This document shows positions 1 through 9,599 of a DNA stretch of 49,000 bases, piece by piece. The notes under the pieces were generated by a model. That model saw only the letters and a program-made list of their open reading frames with translations, had not been told where the DNA came from and made no database searches. This DNA is from Prorocentrum cordatum. Lineage: Eukaryota; Sar; Dinophyceae; Prorocentrales; Prorocentraceae. Every line of letters begins with the position of its first letter. Position 1 is the stretch's first letter. A program made the translations under genes and the position numbers. The stretch is taken from the NCBI GenBank assembly GCA_963575745.1, contig CAUYUJ010006358.1:428364-477363 (forward strand), written 5' to 3'.

Positions 1-927
1 TTTCTCTCCGGTGAAGCCAGGACGTTGCTTGAGATTCGGGCGTCGCAGTTTGTCCACACGTGGCTCTCTCGCCTGGTTTAGGGCCTCGTGGCCCTCACGG
101 ATCGTGGCATGCCACAGGAGGTTAGGGCCTGGGCTCTGGCCTCGATCTGTCACACTTGGGCTCGGCATGAGCAGTCAGCCCCCAGGGAAGTGGTCGAGAT
201 CCCCTGGGGCCCACGTTGTAGAAAGATGAAACCTCGGAGGAGAGGGTCCATCTCAGGGCCCAGGAAGCCAAGGACGCTGCAGACCAGGGCCTTGCCCAGA
301 TCCGGCGGGGGGAGAGCGGCGGAGTACGAGGAGTGCTTCGGCCTGCGGCAGCGGTTTCTCTCGGCTTCGGGCGGGGCTGGGACGAGGGTCCCGGACGCCT
401 CCGGAACGCTCCGAGAAGGCCGCTGCGCCCGCGACATCCTCCAGAGCCGCCAGCTCTCTGAGATCCTCGATTTGCCCTCGCCCGATTTTATTCTCGACCT
501 GGCTTCGTCTTGGGACGCTTGGTGGCGGCCACAATTTTGAGGATTCGTTTGAAGGAAGCCCTTGCAGGCATGTCGTTGAGGTAGTTTGGATTCTTAGGGT
601 CTGTGTGGCTGTGAGGAGTGTGTGGCGGCATCCTTGTTTCGCACGCACACGCAGACAGTCTAATCGACACGATAGCTTTGCACCGAGAAAAAAAGTCTTG
701 GGACGCTGCAGGCCCGGGCCTCGCCAGATGCGGCGAGGGGCGGGCGGAGCTCGAGGAGCGCCTCGGCCCACGGCTGCGATTCCTCTACCGGGTGCGCGGC
801 CACTTCCCCCCCCCGCCTTCTCCGGGCGGCGCCGCTGGCCCCGCTCGGGGCGCCCTGGGCGCGCCGGAGTGCGGTAGGTTCGCGCCGTGTGGGCCGGCGG
901 CGACCCCGCCGCCTTTCCATCGGGGAC
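1..927. other. GC-rich sequence without a supported gene
   Basis: No reading frame here shows convincing protein character or splice structure. Two diverged copies of one segment are visible at about 264-400 and 690-810. Both carry a GACGCTGCAG...GGGCCT start followed by a GAGG(A/C)G-rich stretch, so this is probably an old dispersed repeat or a broken gene fragment. I cannot name a family. Confidence 0.5.
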
Positions 928-1116
928 GGCAAAGAGGTGGGTGATGACCAGGGGGGTGGATCTCATGGCGTGGGCCATGAGATTTCCCCAGACTTCATGG
1001 CGCCCGCTCTTATTTCATTACGTCCCTGGCCCCCTCCCTCCCTGGGCCGCGCACATGCCGCCGGCCATGATTTGCGCCCCCCCCTCTTGGACGCCCCCCT
1101 CTTGGCCGCCCCCGAG
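928..1116 (+). repeat. Introner-like dispersed repeat, copy 1 of 2
   Basis: A segment of about 190 bp that recurs in the same orientation at 45345-45533. Both copies share GGCGTGGGCCATGA, CATTACGTCCCTGGCCC and CCGCGCACATGCCG in the same order and spacing. It includes a small palindrome around ATGGCGTGGGCCATGAG. In the second copy the repeat ends at an AG where a possible exon begins. No coding potential is seen in this copy. Confidence 0.75.
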
Positions 1117-1426
1117 CCCGATTCAACGTTGAACGCCGCTGGCGACCCAGAATCGGTCGATGTTGAACGCTCCCCGCGGTGTCAGGAACCAACGCTGGGG
1201 TCGACACGACACGGACCTGCCGTTGGGGAATCCAGCGCAGACCCGCGAAATCCGCGCGGACCTCCGACGGCTCATGCTCGTGTTGTTTTTTTCCTCATCG
1301 TAGTCTGATGGGCCTGCAGCTGGACTTGGCCTCTGTTGGTGTTGGCGCGCCCGCGCCGCTAAGATCGTCGGGGGGGTCTTATCCCCCTTCCCTGCTCAGT
1401 CTCCTTCTCCGTCTGGCCCTTATCCT

Positions 1427-1552
1427 CCTCCTCCTTATCCTCCTCCTCCTCCTCCTCCTCCTCCTCCTCCTCCTCCTCCTCCTCCTCCTCCCCCTCCTCC
1501 TCCTCCTCCTCCTCCTCCTCCTCCTCCTCCTCCTCCTCCTCCTCCTCCTCCC
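1427..1552. repeat. (CCT)n microsatellite
   Basis: A run of CCT triplets, about 40 units with a few interruptions. It yields long poly-Leu and poly-Glu pseudo-ORFs on both strands, which I do not regard as genes. No gene is seen from 1117 to 2110. Confidence 0.95.
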
Positions 1553-1696
1553 CTCTCTTCCTACTGCTCATGCTCCTTATAAGTACTCATCCTTCTCTTT
1601 ATTTTCCTCCTCCTCCTCCTCCAGCTCCTCCTGCTTCTCTTTTAGATCTCTGGAGGCAGTCGAGGAGGAGGGATGTTTGGCGGGAGGAGGACGAGA

Positions 1697-1779
<83 letters not shown>
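1697..1779. repeat. (GAC)n microsatellite
   Basis: About 27 GAC triplets, nearly perfect. Every frame reads as homopolymeric Asp, Arg or Val, so the overlapping ORFs are artefacts. Confidence 0.95.
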
Positions 1780-2197
1780 GTCCGAGCAGAAACCTGAGAG
1801 GTGCAGGCCGACGTCGCCCATCGGCCTCTGCGGGGCTGCGCGATGAGTGCTCGCCGCCTCGGCTTGCTGCGGGACCCGGGCGGGCAACGCAGAGCAACGA
1901 GCTCGACTGCGCGGACCTTCGCACGCAGGGTGCCCGCGCTAGGCCGCGCTCGCGCGCCCTCGATTCCACGCGGTGTGCCACGCTGGCGGCCCGTGTAGGC
2001 GGCGGCGTCAGGTTGCCATGTCTCCTCGTGTGAGGCACGTGTGCTTTCGTCGCTCAGGTGGGGAGCTGTCGTGTGGTTAGGGGGGCTCTGACTGCCGAGC
2101 TGTTCGTTCTGTAGGCGTGGCGGCGGTGCTCGTGGGGAGGAGGCTCAGGATGAGGAGGGGGAATCAGCAGCAGCAGCACGAGCCCGTGCGGGGGGAG

Positions 2198-2463
2198 GAG
2201 GAGGAGGAGGAGGAGGAGGAGGAGGAGGAGGAGGAGGAGAGGAGGGAGGAGGAGGAGGAGGAGGAGGAGGAATCGGCAGCAGCACGAGCCCAGGGGTCGC
2301 CAGAGGCATCCCTGGAGGCCCCCACAGGTCTCGCACAGGGCTCCGCAAATCCCGTGCGGGAGGGGACAAAGAGTGGAGAAGGAGGAGGAGGAGCGCCAGG
2401 AGGTGTAGAGGAGGAGGAGGAGGAGGAGGAGGAGGAGGAGGAGGAGGAGGAGGAGGAGGAGGT
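2198..2463. repeat. (GGA)n microsatellite cluster
   Basis: Two GGA/GAG tracts, at about 2198-2272 and 2409-2463, are separated by about 135 bp of ordinary sequence. The long poly-Glu frame spanning them follows the repeat composition and is not supported as a gene. Confidence 0.9.
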
Positions 2464-2738
2464 GGAAGAGAAGCAGCAGCAGCAGCAGGAAGGGGGGGAC
2501 CAGGAGCACTTTGCAGCAGCAGCCCCAGTCCCTCGGCAGACTCCTGCGGCGGCTTCTCCAGGCCGTGGGCCGCGCTCAGCCGTCGAGCCCCTCCCCAGGG
2601 GCCGATTCTTCATCCCAGCAAGAGATGTAAGTAGTTCCTCCTCCTCTTCCTCTTCCGCCCCAGTCCGATGTACGCACACACAGTTGTCGATCCACGCACC
2701 TCCTATCCGTAGATTCTTCGCCCTCTGGCGCTGGCCCC

Positions 2739-2741
<3 letters not shown>

Positions 2742-2774
<33 letters not shown>
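2742..2774. repeat. (TA)n microsatellite
   Basis: About 16 TA dinucleotides, nearly perfect, in an otherwise GC-rich context. Confidence 0.95.
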
Positions 2775-2776
<2 letters not shown>

Positions 2777-2949
2777 CCGTTCGCGCGTGAGATGCCGCAG
2801 CTGTGCCAGGACGTGTCGGCGCTGTGTGGCAGACTCTGGGAACATGCGAGGGCGACTGGTTGTCAGCAAGCGCCCTGAGATGTTGGAGCTGGCGCGGAAC
2901 GCTCTGTGTCTGCCCCTCGGGGCGCGAGGCTGGCGCAGTGTGCACGAGA

Positions 2950-3395
2950 GCCGCTGGCTTCGGGAGCGCGAGCCTGGCGCAGCTTTCACAGGAGTCTGGC
3001 ATCGGGAGCGCGACTCTGGTGAAAGTCACACAGGAGTCTGGCCTCGAGAGCGCGAGCTCGGCGCAATTCAACATGGACTTTGGCTTCGGGAGCGGGAGTT
3101 CTGAGTATTGTGCGAAGTGTTTTGATCTCGGAAGCGCGAACCAGGCATCATTCACCAGGGATTCTGCCCTCGGGAGCCCGAATGTTGCATAATTTTCGAA
3201 GCGGGTTTCGGACTCGCGCGATTATGTCCGGCGTTCTTTACCTGGGATTGTGGTCTCGGGAGCCCGAACCTGGCGCAATGTACAAAGGATTATGATCTCG
3301 GGAGCGCGGTTTTGGGCAATAGCCAAGGATTCTGGCTTCGGGGGCGCGAGCCTAGCGTAATTGACGAGGAGAATTCCCCCGAGGGCGCGAATTAA
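2950..3395 (+). repeat. 44-bp tandem repeat array
   Basis: About ten imperfect direct units with a period of roughly 40-46 bp. Each contains a CTTCGGGAGCGCGAGCCT-like core followed by a GGCGCAATT.CA and AGGAGTCTGG-like half. Unit starts are near 2958, 3004, 3049, 3085, 3127, 3172, 3215, 3259, 3298 and 3340. The divergence indicates an old minisatellite. Confidence 0.8.
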
Positions 3396-3717
3396 GTGTA
3401 TTTCTAAATGTTTCAGGGCCTACCAGACTTTTGAAGCGCCCCACTCGAACGTTGTGGCCAGGCCAGTTTTCGACTCCCCCCATCGCGGTGGCAGTAACAG
3501 TTTCCAGAAGGAACCAGAAGTATCAGCATAACATTGGAGACTGGACTTTTGAAGTGGAGCAAGCTGCAGGATACCTCGGCCCCGCAGCCTGATGGCCCCA
3601 GAAGGGGGCCAGCGGAATTTCCTCCTCGTCGTTGTCCTCTTCCCTCTCTTCAAGTTTCACGACTGGGGGGAGACACCTGGACCGCGTCGGCGCGTTGTCG
3701 GAGCAGGGATGGGGAAG

Positions 3718-3838
3718 AGGGAGGAGGAGGAGGAGGAGGAGGAGGAGGAGGAGGAGGAGGAGGAGGAGGAGGAGGAGGAGGAGGAGGAGGAGGAGGAGGA
3801 GGAGGGGGAGGAGCATGAGGAGGGGGAGGAGGAGGAGC
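3718..3838. repeat. (GGA)n microsatellite
   Basis: GGA/GAG triplets with a few G insertions. A second impure GGA/GAA tract lies at about 4059-4152. The overlapping poly-Glu and poly-Pro ORFs are rejected as genes. Confidence 0.9.
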
Positions 3839-4387
3839 AAGGGCCCCAAGCGGCCCAAAACGACCAGCCCCCTCCGCTGCGATTTCTCCACGTCGCCAGA
3901 TGTCTGGGACGCCTCGAGGCTCGTCGTCGTCGCCGCCGTCGCTCTCGGCGCCGGCGGCCCCGGCGACCGGGCCCTGAGCGTTCTGGCCCGGCGTGCCCGG
4001 CTGCGGCTCCTGCGCCAGGGGGCGACGCAGAGGTGCCGGGGCGTGCGGGCGCGGGCGCGGAGGAGGAGGAGGAGGAGGAGGAGGAGGAGGAAGAGGAAGA
4101 GACGGAGGAAGAAGAAGAGGGGGAGGAGGGGGAGGAGGAGGAGGAGAGGGAAGAATGCGGACGAATGTGGATACTGCGGCTGCTGGTTGAGTGGGGGGGC
4201 GTGGGCTTTTCTCGGCGGCGAGCGAGGGGGGCATCGACTATAGGCGTACGAGAGTGACCTATCGCCGCGGAGGGACCTTTGGGTGCGGGCCCTTCGGGGT
4301 CCCCCGGTCGCCGAGCGCGAGGCGGCAGTGGCGTTCTGCGCGCAGGTGTTTCGCCCCCCCGCGGCCCCCAAGAAGCCACGCACCGAA

Positions 4388-4930
4388 GGTCGCTCTTGCC
4401 CAGGGTCACTCCTTGCGTGTTGCCGAGGGAAGCGAGAAGGGGCGGGCCTTCTCAGAGGGCTCGGAAGCCCCCTGGCCTTCTGAGAGGTGTCCCGAGTCTG
4501 GCCGATCGAAGACGCAGAGCATGTCCCGGAAGGCGCAAGGGGGGGCTTCTGAGAAGCCTCGGAGGTGGATAGACCTCCCACCCTGACACGTCGATTGAGG
4601 AATTGGCCGTTTTCGGTTCGCGAGAGGGCGTCGCGCCCGCCATTTCTGCGGGCCCAGGTGCGTCGGTTTCGGCCCCAGGCCGTTTCCACTCAGGGGAGGC
4701 TTACTAAAGGGAGGTCTGTCCACCGCCGACAGCCCCGCCGCCTTTCTGAGAGGGCCACTCTTACCCAGGGTCACTCCTGCGTGCAGCCGAGGGAAGCGAG
4801 TATAGGGGCGGGCCTTGTCAAGAGGGCTCGGGAGCCCACCCCGGCCTTCCGAGAGGCGCCCCGAGCCTGGCCCATCGGAGACGCACGCAGAGCACGTCCC
4901 AGAAGGCGCATGGGGGGGTTCTGAGAGGTC
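4388..4930 (+). repeat. Direct duplication with palindromic CCTTCTgAGAAGG motifs
   Basis: Two diverged copies, 4388-4560 and 4753-4930, share CAGGGTCACTCC, GCCGAGGGAAGCGAG, GGGCGGGCCTT and CCCGAG(T/C)CTGGCC in order. A third, partial copy lies at about 42444-42545, directly upstream of the dehydrogenase gene. The core forms hairpins of CCTTCTgAGAAGG type. No gene is seen from 3839 to 5188. Confidence 0.7.
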
Positions 4931-4942
4931 CCGCCGCCTCTC

Positions 4943-5001
4943 TGAGGAGGAGGAGGAGGAGGAGGAGGAGGAGGAGGAGGAGGAGGAGGAGGAGGAGGAG
5001 G
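4943..5001. repeat. (GGA)n microsatellite
   Basis: About 19 GGA triplets at the end of the second copy of the 4388-4930 duplication. Confidence 0.9.
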
Positions 5002-5188
5002 CGCATGGGGGGCCTGCTCCTCCTCGCTCCCCCCCCCCCCTCTCCGCGCTCGCTCCGCCGACTTCCGGGGGCAGCGGCCTCCTCCAGCGCGCGGAACACG
5101 TGAAGGCGGGCTCTGCCTCCGTCCTCTCGGCCTCGGGGCGCCCTCGCGGGGCCCCCGGGGCTGTCAAAGAAGGGCCCCTAGAATGATC

Positions 5189-5391
5189 GGGGGAGCGTAA
5201 GACCCGGGTTTGCCAGGACTCGGGTTCGCCATCGTTTTTTGACGACCGCGCCTCGGATTTTGACGAGGAGGAGTTTCGTGGGATGTCTGCAGCGGGAGGC
5301 CTCGTCAAAATGCAGGCTCGGCCTCGTCATTTTTTTTGACGACCTCGTCGGGGATTTCCGAGTCTCCCGTACCCGGGTCTTACGTCTCCCC
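5189..5391. repeat. Inverted-repeat element, GACCCGGGT family, copy 1
   Basis: The ends are inverted: GGGGGAGCGTAAGACCCGGG on the left and ACCCGGGTCTTACGTCTCCC on the right. The interior shares a ttTGACGA...CGTCAAA.T...GTCATTTT core with copies at 5635-5831 and 47254-47608. It has MITE size and form. A different repeat begins 11 bp beyond its right end. Confidence 0.75.
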
Positions 5392-5402
5392 GAAATGAGA
5401 AG

Positions 5403-5571
5403 CAGGAGGGGAAAACCACACACAGACACATGTAAATCGTCGACCCCCAGGAAAGGATGGGGAAGCATGGAAAAAGTGGGTAGGGGAAGAAACAAACCCA
5501 GAAAATGTGGGAAAGGATGGGGAATCCTGTCACGCGTGTCTCTTTACTAGTGCGTCCCAGGGTCCCCTTCA
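5403..5571 (+). repeat. 150-bp dispersed repeat (CAGGAGGGG...CCCCTTC), copy 1
   Basis: This family starts CAGGAGGGGAAAA.CACACA and ends CCCAGGG.CCCCTTC, with GATCGTCGA-like and AATATGGGGAAT-like blocks inside. Five copies occur in the window. Likely target duplication here is GAGAA. The ends are weakly inverted. This copy is the most diverged full-length one. Confidence 0.75.
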
Positions 5572-5634
5572 GAGAAACCGGCCCCAGGCAGCGGGGATCC
5601 CGTAGCGAAAACATCCATGCATCGGATCACTGTC

Positions 5635-5831
5635 GGGGAAACGTTCGACTCGAGTACGCCGGGACTCGGGGTTTCCCAACGCTGTTTGACGAGCGCGTCC
5701 TGGATCGGTCCAGTTTTCGTGAAACACTTGCGGCGGGAGCTCGCGTCAAATCTCAGACCGGGTTTCGTCATTTTCATGATGGCCCCGTCAGGCCAACCCG
5801 AGTTCTCCGAACCCGAGTCTTACGTCTCCCC
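5635..5831. repeat. Inverted-repeat element, GACCCGGGT family, copy 2
   Basis: It starts GGGGAAACGTTCGACTCG and ends CCCGAGTCTTACGTCTCCCC, with an interior GTTTGACGAGCGCGTCC...GTCATTTTCATGATG. It is homologous to the elements at 5189-5391 and 47254-47608. No gene is seen from 5832 to 6480. Confidence 0.7.
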
Positions 5832-6488
5832 GACTGGGTAGTGAAGGAATCACGCCGGGAGTGACTTCTGCAGTGTTCGGCCTCCGGAGGCAGCTTTTTC
5901 GGGCCGAACGAAAGGGGGGGAATAGAGAAAGGGGGGGGTACGAAATCTGCTGCATGCAGCTGGTTTCGGCCCCGCCGCCGGGCCCATTCCTCGATACACG
6001 GGCGCCTCCCCGCGCCGGGAGGCGCTGGGAAATTCAGCTACGTGAGCTGATTCTCTACCCTACCCTTTGCTCTCCCCCCCTTTCGCTCCCCCCGATGCTT
6101 GCAGCTCTCGGCCTCCGGAGGCCCTCGCCGGGCCCCGGGGCCGCTGCAGAGCGAGGCTCGGGTTTGAGGAGCGGTCGTCTCTGGGGACGGATCGAGGCCT
6201 CTGGGGGCCCACGGTGCGGACCTGGCTACCCCCAACCACTCCCCAAGCGCGCGCGCAAGCACATTCAATATGCCTCTTCCCAAGCGCCAGCAAGAACCTC
6301 CCAAGCACTTCGCCTCGACACAAGTGTCCCCAGGCGCACGCAGGCATCGCTCAAGTGCCGTCGCAGATACGCCAACCCTATGTTTGGACAGGGGGCCCCC
6401 TGTGCGGCTCCGTGCTGTGCTCTTCCTCCTCGAGGTGCCGCGGTGCGGTGCTCGCGGTGTCTCTCCTGTGCTCCCCCAGCCCCTGGCG

Positions 6489-6683
6489 TTAAGTCGGTCC
6501 TGTCCCCCTACAGGGGGATTTTCGACGAAAAATAAGAAATACCCCAAGCATATTCCCAAAAGGTCAAAAAATACACCAAACATAGTCCCCAGCCTATTTT
6601 TTGACTCTGTGCTTTTTTTTATTCTTGGGGTGCTGTTATTTTTCCGTTGAAGCTCCCCCTGTAGGGGGACACGCCCGACATAG
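6489..6683. mobile_element. hAT-like MITE, copy 1 (8-bp target duplication)
   Basis: A 195-bp element. The terminal inverted repeats are about 60 bp: TTAAGTCGGTCCTGTCCCCC at the left, and at the right a sequence whose complement starts CTATGTCGGGCGTGTCCCCC. Both contain CTACAGGGGGA(T/G)(T/C)TTC and then an AAAAATAA block. It is flanked by CCCTGGCG (6481-6488) and CCCTGACG (6684-6691), an 8-bp duplication with one mismatch. It has no coding capacity. The same family occurs at 41897-42084 and 42252-42440. An 8-bp duplication is the size made by hAT transposases; the superfamily is an inference. Confidence 0.85.
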
Positions 6684-6829
6684 CCCTGACGGGCTGCCAC
6701 TCCCCGCCACCCTTGCCACCGTGGTTCGCAACGGCCGCCCACCGCTCGCTGGCCCTGCGCGCCTGGCATGCTGCCGCCCGCCAGCTGCTCCTCGTCGAAT
6801 ACCTCGGCGTCTGAGCGCCCCTGCTTCCT

Positions 6830-6955
6830 CTCGGCCTCCTCCCCTCCCTCCTCCTCCTCCCTCCCTCTCGGCCTCCTCCCTCTCGGCCTCCCTCCCTCCT
6901 CCCCTCCCTCCTCCTCCTCCAGCTTCCTCTCGGCCTCCTCCCCTCCCTCCTTGCA
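6830..6955. repeat. CTC/CTCGGCCTCC imperfect tandem tract
   Basis: Pyrimidine-rich tract built from CCTCCTCCCTCCCT and CTCTCGGCCTCCTCC units. No gene is seen from 6692 to 7200. Confidence 0.7.
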
Positions 6956-7213
6956 CGCAGGCCAGTTCGCTAGTGAGTGCCCCCGCCTAGCTGTTCGTAG
7001 GAGCGGAGTTCGCCGCCTCGCCGCCGACGGAAAAGGTCTGGACAGGGGGACTGGCTCAGGGAGGAAGCATCGACCCCCAATCTCGGGCGATCGCCAACAA
7101 GGATCAAAGGGGGCGTGGATTAGCGACGGGTCCAGCTTCCATAGGCCATCGCGGATCTCCGCCGCCGAGCGAAGCGGCGCCGACCGCATTGGTGGGGAGG
7201 GCACCTCCCCCGA

Positions 7214-7433
7214 TCCATGGACTCGGCGACCGCGCGTCAGCTCCATGGATCGCTGATTCATGTTTGCGCGCCCCCGACTCTCGAGTCATGACAACGACGC
7301 ACAGTTTTTCGCTGTTTGCGGCCCCTGGGTGCCCTGAGTGGGCCTCGAGACCGTCAAAACCAGCTCAGGATGGATTCGGCGACCGCGCGTCAGATCCATG
7401 GATCGCCAATCCATGTCCTGCGCGCCCCCGGCA
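7214..7433 (+). repeat. Direct duplication around GACCGCGCGTCAG
   Basis: Segments at about 7214-7275 and 7370-7433 share ATGGA(C/T)TCGGCGACCGCG, CGTCAG(C/A)TCCATGGATCGC and CCATG..TG.GCGCCCCCG. They are direct copies about 156 bp apart. Confidence 0.75.
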
Positions 7434-7582
7434 ATCGCCCGCCCTTTGCCCATCGGCGCCGGGGTGCCCCAGCCTGCCTCAGGACCGTGCGGTCGCGCTC
7501 AAGAGGAGCCCCATTGCCGCCGTGTCCATGCCACTGCAGGTGTCGGAAACACTTCAGCAACACTCATGCAGAACGTATGGTT

Positions 7583-7697
7583 TGAACCTCCCCCCCCCCT
7601 CCCCCCAAACGCAATGTTGGTTTCGGATCTTCCGACTTTGGGCCTCCGAGCGGTCTTGCGAAAATCTGCCAACTTTGCATTGCGGGGGAGGGGGGGG
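7583..7697. repeat. Imperfect palindrome with C/G-rich arms
   Basis: The left arm runs CCTCCCCCC...CAATGTTGG and the right arm CCAACTTTGCATTGCGGGGG, so a stem of about 35 bp with an interior loop can form. It resembles a degenerate foldback or MITE. No gene is supported from 7434 to 8100. Confidence 0.6.
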
Positions 7698-7917
7698 GAG
7701 TGTTGCTTATAATCGCTTCCCTCAACCGTGTGCCCTGTTTCGAAGCACAAACATACATGCTCGGAGGTCCGCGCGGGGACTCCCTGCATCGGCGCCGGAC
7801 CGCCCTCTCTCGGGCGCGCGCGGCGCGCCAGGGGCCGCGCCGGAGGCAGCGCCGGAGGCGCCGCCGGGGGGGCCCGGCGCCGACCCGAGAACTCTGCGCG
7901 GACCTCCTAAAGTCGAT

Positions 7918-8032
7918 TTAGGAGGGGCAGAAAACACACAGATAGAATTGATCGTCGATTTCCCCCCCAAAAAAAAAATAGGAACATATGGGAAGTGGGG
8001 GGAAGGCAGAAACCCGGAAAAGGGGGAGGAGG
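7918..8032 (+). repeat. 150-bp dispersed repeat, truncated copy 2
   Basis: It starts AGGAGGGGCAGAAAACACAC, then ATTGATCGTCGATT, GGAACATATGGGAAGTGGGG and CAGAAACCCGGAAAAG, matching the other copies. It then runs into GGAGGAGGAG without the CCCCTTC end, so it is 3'-truncated. Confidence 0.7.
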
Positions 8033-8104
8033 AGAAGACGACGAGATGCCTGGTGTGAGCAATTTGCAGCGCCTGGGTCTCAGGGGCTATAGGCCTCCCA
8101 AATC

Positions 8105-8246
8105 GGGTCGGAGGATCGCGCAGCATCGCCGATGCATCGGCGATGCGGCTCGATAAGGAGTCGCTTTTACCCACGCCGACGATGCATCGTTGACGTCGCC
8201 GAGGCGCCGGCGATGCATCGTTGATGCGGCACGATCCTCCGACCCC
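8105..8246. repeat. GATGCATCG palindromic element, copy 1
   Basis: A 142-bp inverted-repeat element. The left end is GGGTCGGAGGATCGCGC and the right end CACGATCCTCCGACCCC. The interior repeats GCATCGCCGATGCATCGGCG-type palindromes. A second copy is at 47640-47752. It is MITE-like with no coding capacity; no target duplication was identified. Confidence 0.75.
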
Positions 8247-8624
8247 ATCCGGTCGGACCCTGCTCGGGAGGCCTCTGGGGGGGGCCCCCCGCGCCGTTGC
8301 CCCTCGCCTCGTGGGCGCGCCACCCGATGGCGTGGCGGTGCGCATGGAGGCGCCGCGCGAGCCGCCGCCGTCCGCTGGCGCCCCGGGGGCCGACCTGCTG
8401 GCGCGGGCGAGCGGCAGCGCCAGCAGCTTCGCCAAGGCCCTGGCGGCGCGCGCACCCCGACCACCTGGCGTTGTGAAAAGGTCACGACGGGCGTTTTTTT
8501 TTTTTTTTCTTATTGGCTGCCCTTGGGTGGCCTGGCCCTGGGACCGTCAGAGAGCGACTCGGGAGGAGAAGTTGGCACCGGGGAGCGGGTCGAGATCGCG
8601 GGGGGGTCGGCGTCGTGAAGCATT

Positions 8625-8654
8625 CCCAGATGCTCCGCGCACCAAAAAGATGGG
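8625..8654 (+). repeat. Left terminal inverted repeat of the 25.7-kb element
   Basis: CCCAGATGCTCCGCGCACC followed by AAAAAGATGGG. It matches the complement of 34331-34360 at 28 of 30 positions by my reading. Confidence 0.7.
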
Positions 8655-8903
8655 GCGCAGAAGCCAAAGATGGGGCGCGACCCATCTCCCGGCGCCGGAC
8701 ACGAAGATGGGTCGCGACCCATCTTCATTACCGAGATGGTCGCGACCCATTCTCGATGCGGCCGCGACCCATTTTCGGATGGCAGTCGCGACCCATTTCT
8801 AAAGATAAAATCGCGTATCTGCGCCCCATCTTTGTGCGCACCACTAGAACTTCAGAAAAACGTCAGGCTGACGTTTCTCTGATTTTTTTCTGAAGTTTAA
8901 CGT
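8646..8903 (+). repeat. Left subterminal motif array
   Basis: Copies of AAGATGGGGCGC start near 8648 and 8667. A perfect 22-bp palindrome at 8704-8725 joins AAGATGGGTCG to its complement. Further (G)CGCGACCCAT(T/C)TT copies lie to 8800, and GCGCCCCATCTTTGTGCGC is near 8820. The inner edge (8848-8903) carries CTTCAGA...ACGTCAG...CTGACGTTTCTCTGA. Arrays like this are where some large transposons bind their transposase; that role is inferred. Confidence 0.65.
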
Positions 8904-8979
8904 TGTCGACCGCTACAAACCTCAAACCACACACCTACACAACGCAAATGTCTTCGTGAACTCAATATGGTGGTTATGC

Positions 8980-9128
8980 TGATGATGATGTCGATGATGC
9001 ATATTCATGAGTGTGTTGATGGTGATGACGATGGAAACGAAGACGATGGTGATGGTGATGATGAAGAATGTGATGAATGATGATGATGATGATGATGACG
9101 ATGATGATGCTGATGAGGATGATGATGG

Positions 9129-9196
<68 letters not shown>

Positions 9197-9300
9197 GTGC
9201 TGATGCGGATGATGGTGATGATGATGATGATAATGTTGACGATGATAATGATGATGCTGATAATGGTGATGATGATGATAATAATGATGACGATGGTGAC
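8980..9300. repeat. (GAT)n microsatellite
   Basis: GAT triplets with scattered GAC, GGT and AAT variants, purest at about 9135-9195. It generates poly-Asp and poly-Met ORFs that are not genes. A second GAT tract at 33830-34057 lies just inside the other end of the element, but in the same orientation, so it is not part of the inverted structure. Confidence 0.95.
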
Positions 9301-9579
9301 GATCATGTCGCCCTCTTCCGTTTTATTTCCTCCTCTGCTTCCTCATCACATCATCCGTGCTCTCCCTCATCATCCCCCCTCCCTCCCTCGTTCTACACAC
9401 CCTTCCTCAAGTATATTCATCCACCGTTCCCTTCTTCCACCGTCACTCCGCCCCAACATTTCACTGTGCGTTCCCAACCTTCTGCTATCCGTCCTCATTA
9501 CGTCCTCATTCCGTCATCACTCATATCTCCCCAATCAATCATTCGTAGCCCCTCTTCCTCCGAGCTCCTCTTTTTAAGA

Positions 9580-9594
9580 CCCTTTTTGGCTCAA
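9580..9594 (+). promoter_or_regulatory. Possible relic spliced-leader sequence
   Basis: CCCTTTTTGGCTCAA matches the 3' part of the dinoflagellate spliced leader (CCATTTTGGCTCAAG) apart from about two positions, and lies 5 nt before an ATG at 9600. Relic leaders mark genes that re-entered the genome from trans-spliced mRNA. A chance match of this length is possible, and the first half of the leader is not recognisable. Confidence 0.35.
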
Positions 9595-9599
9595 ACGTC

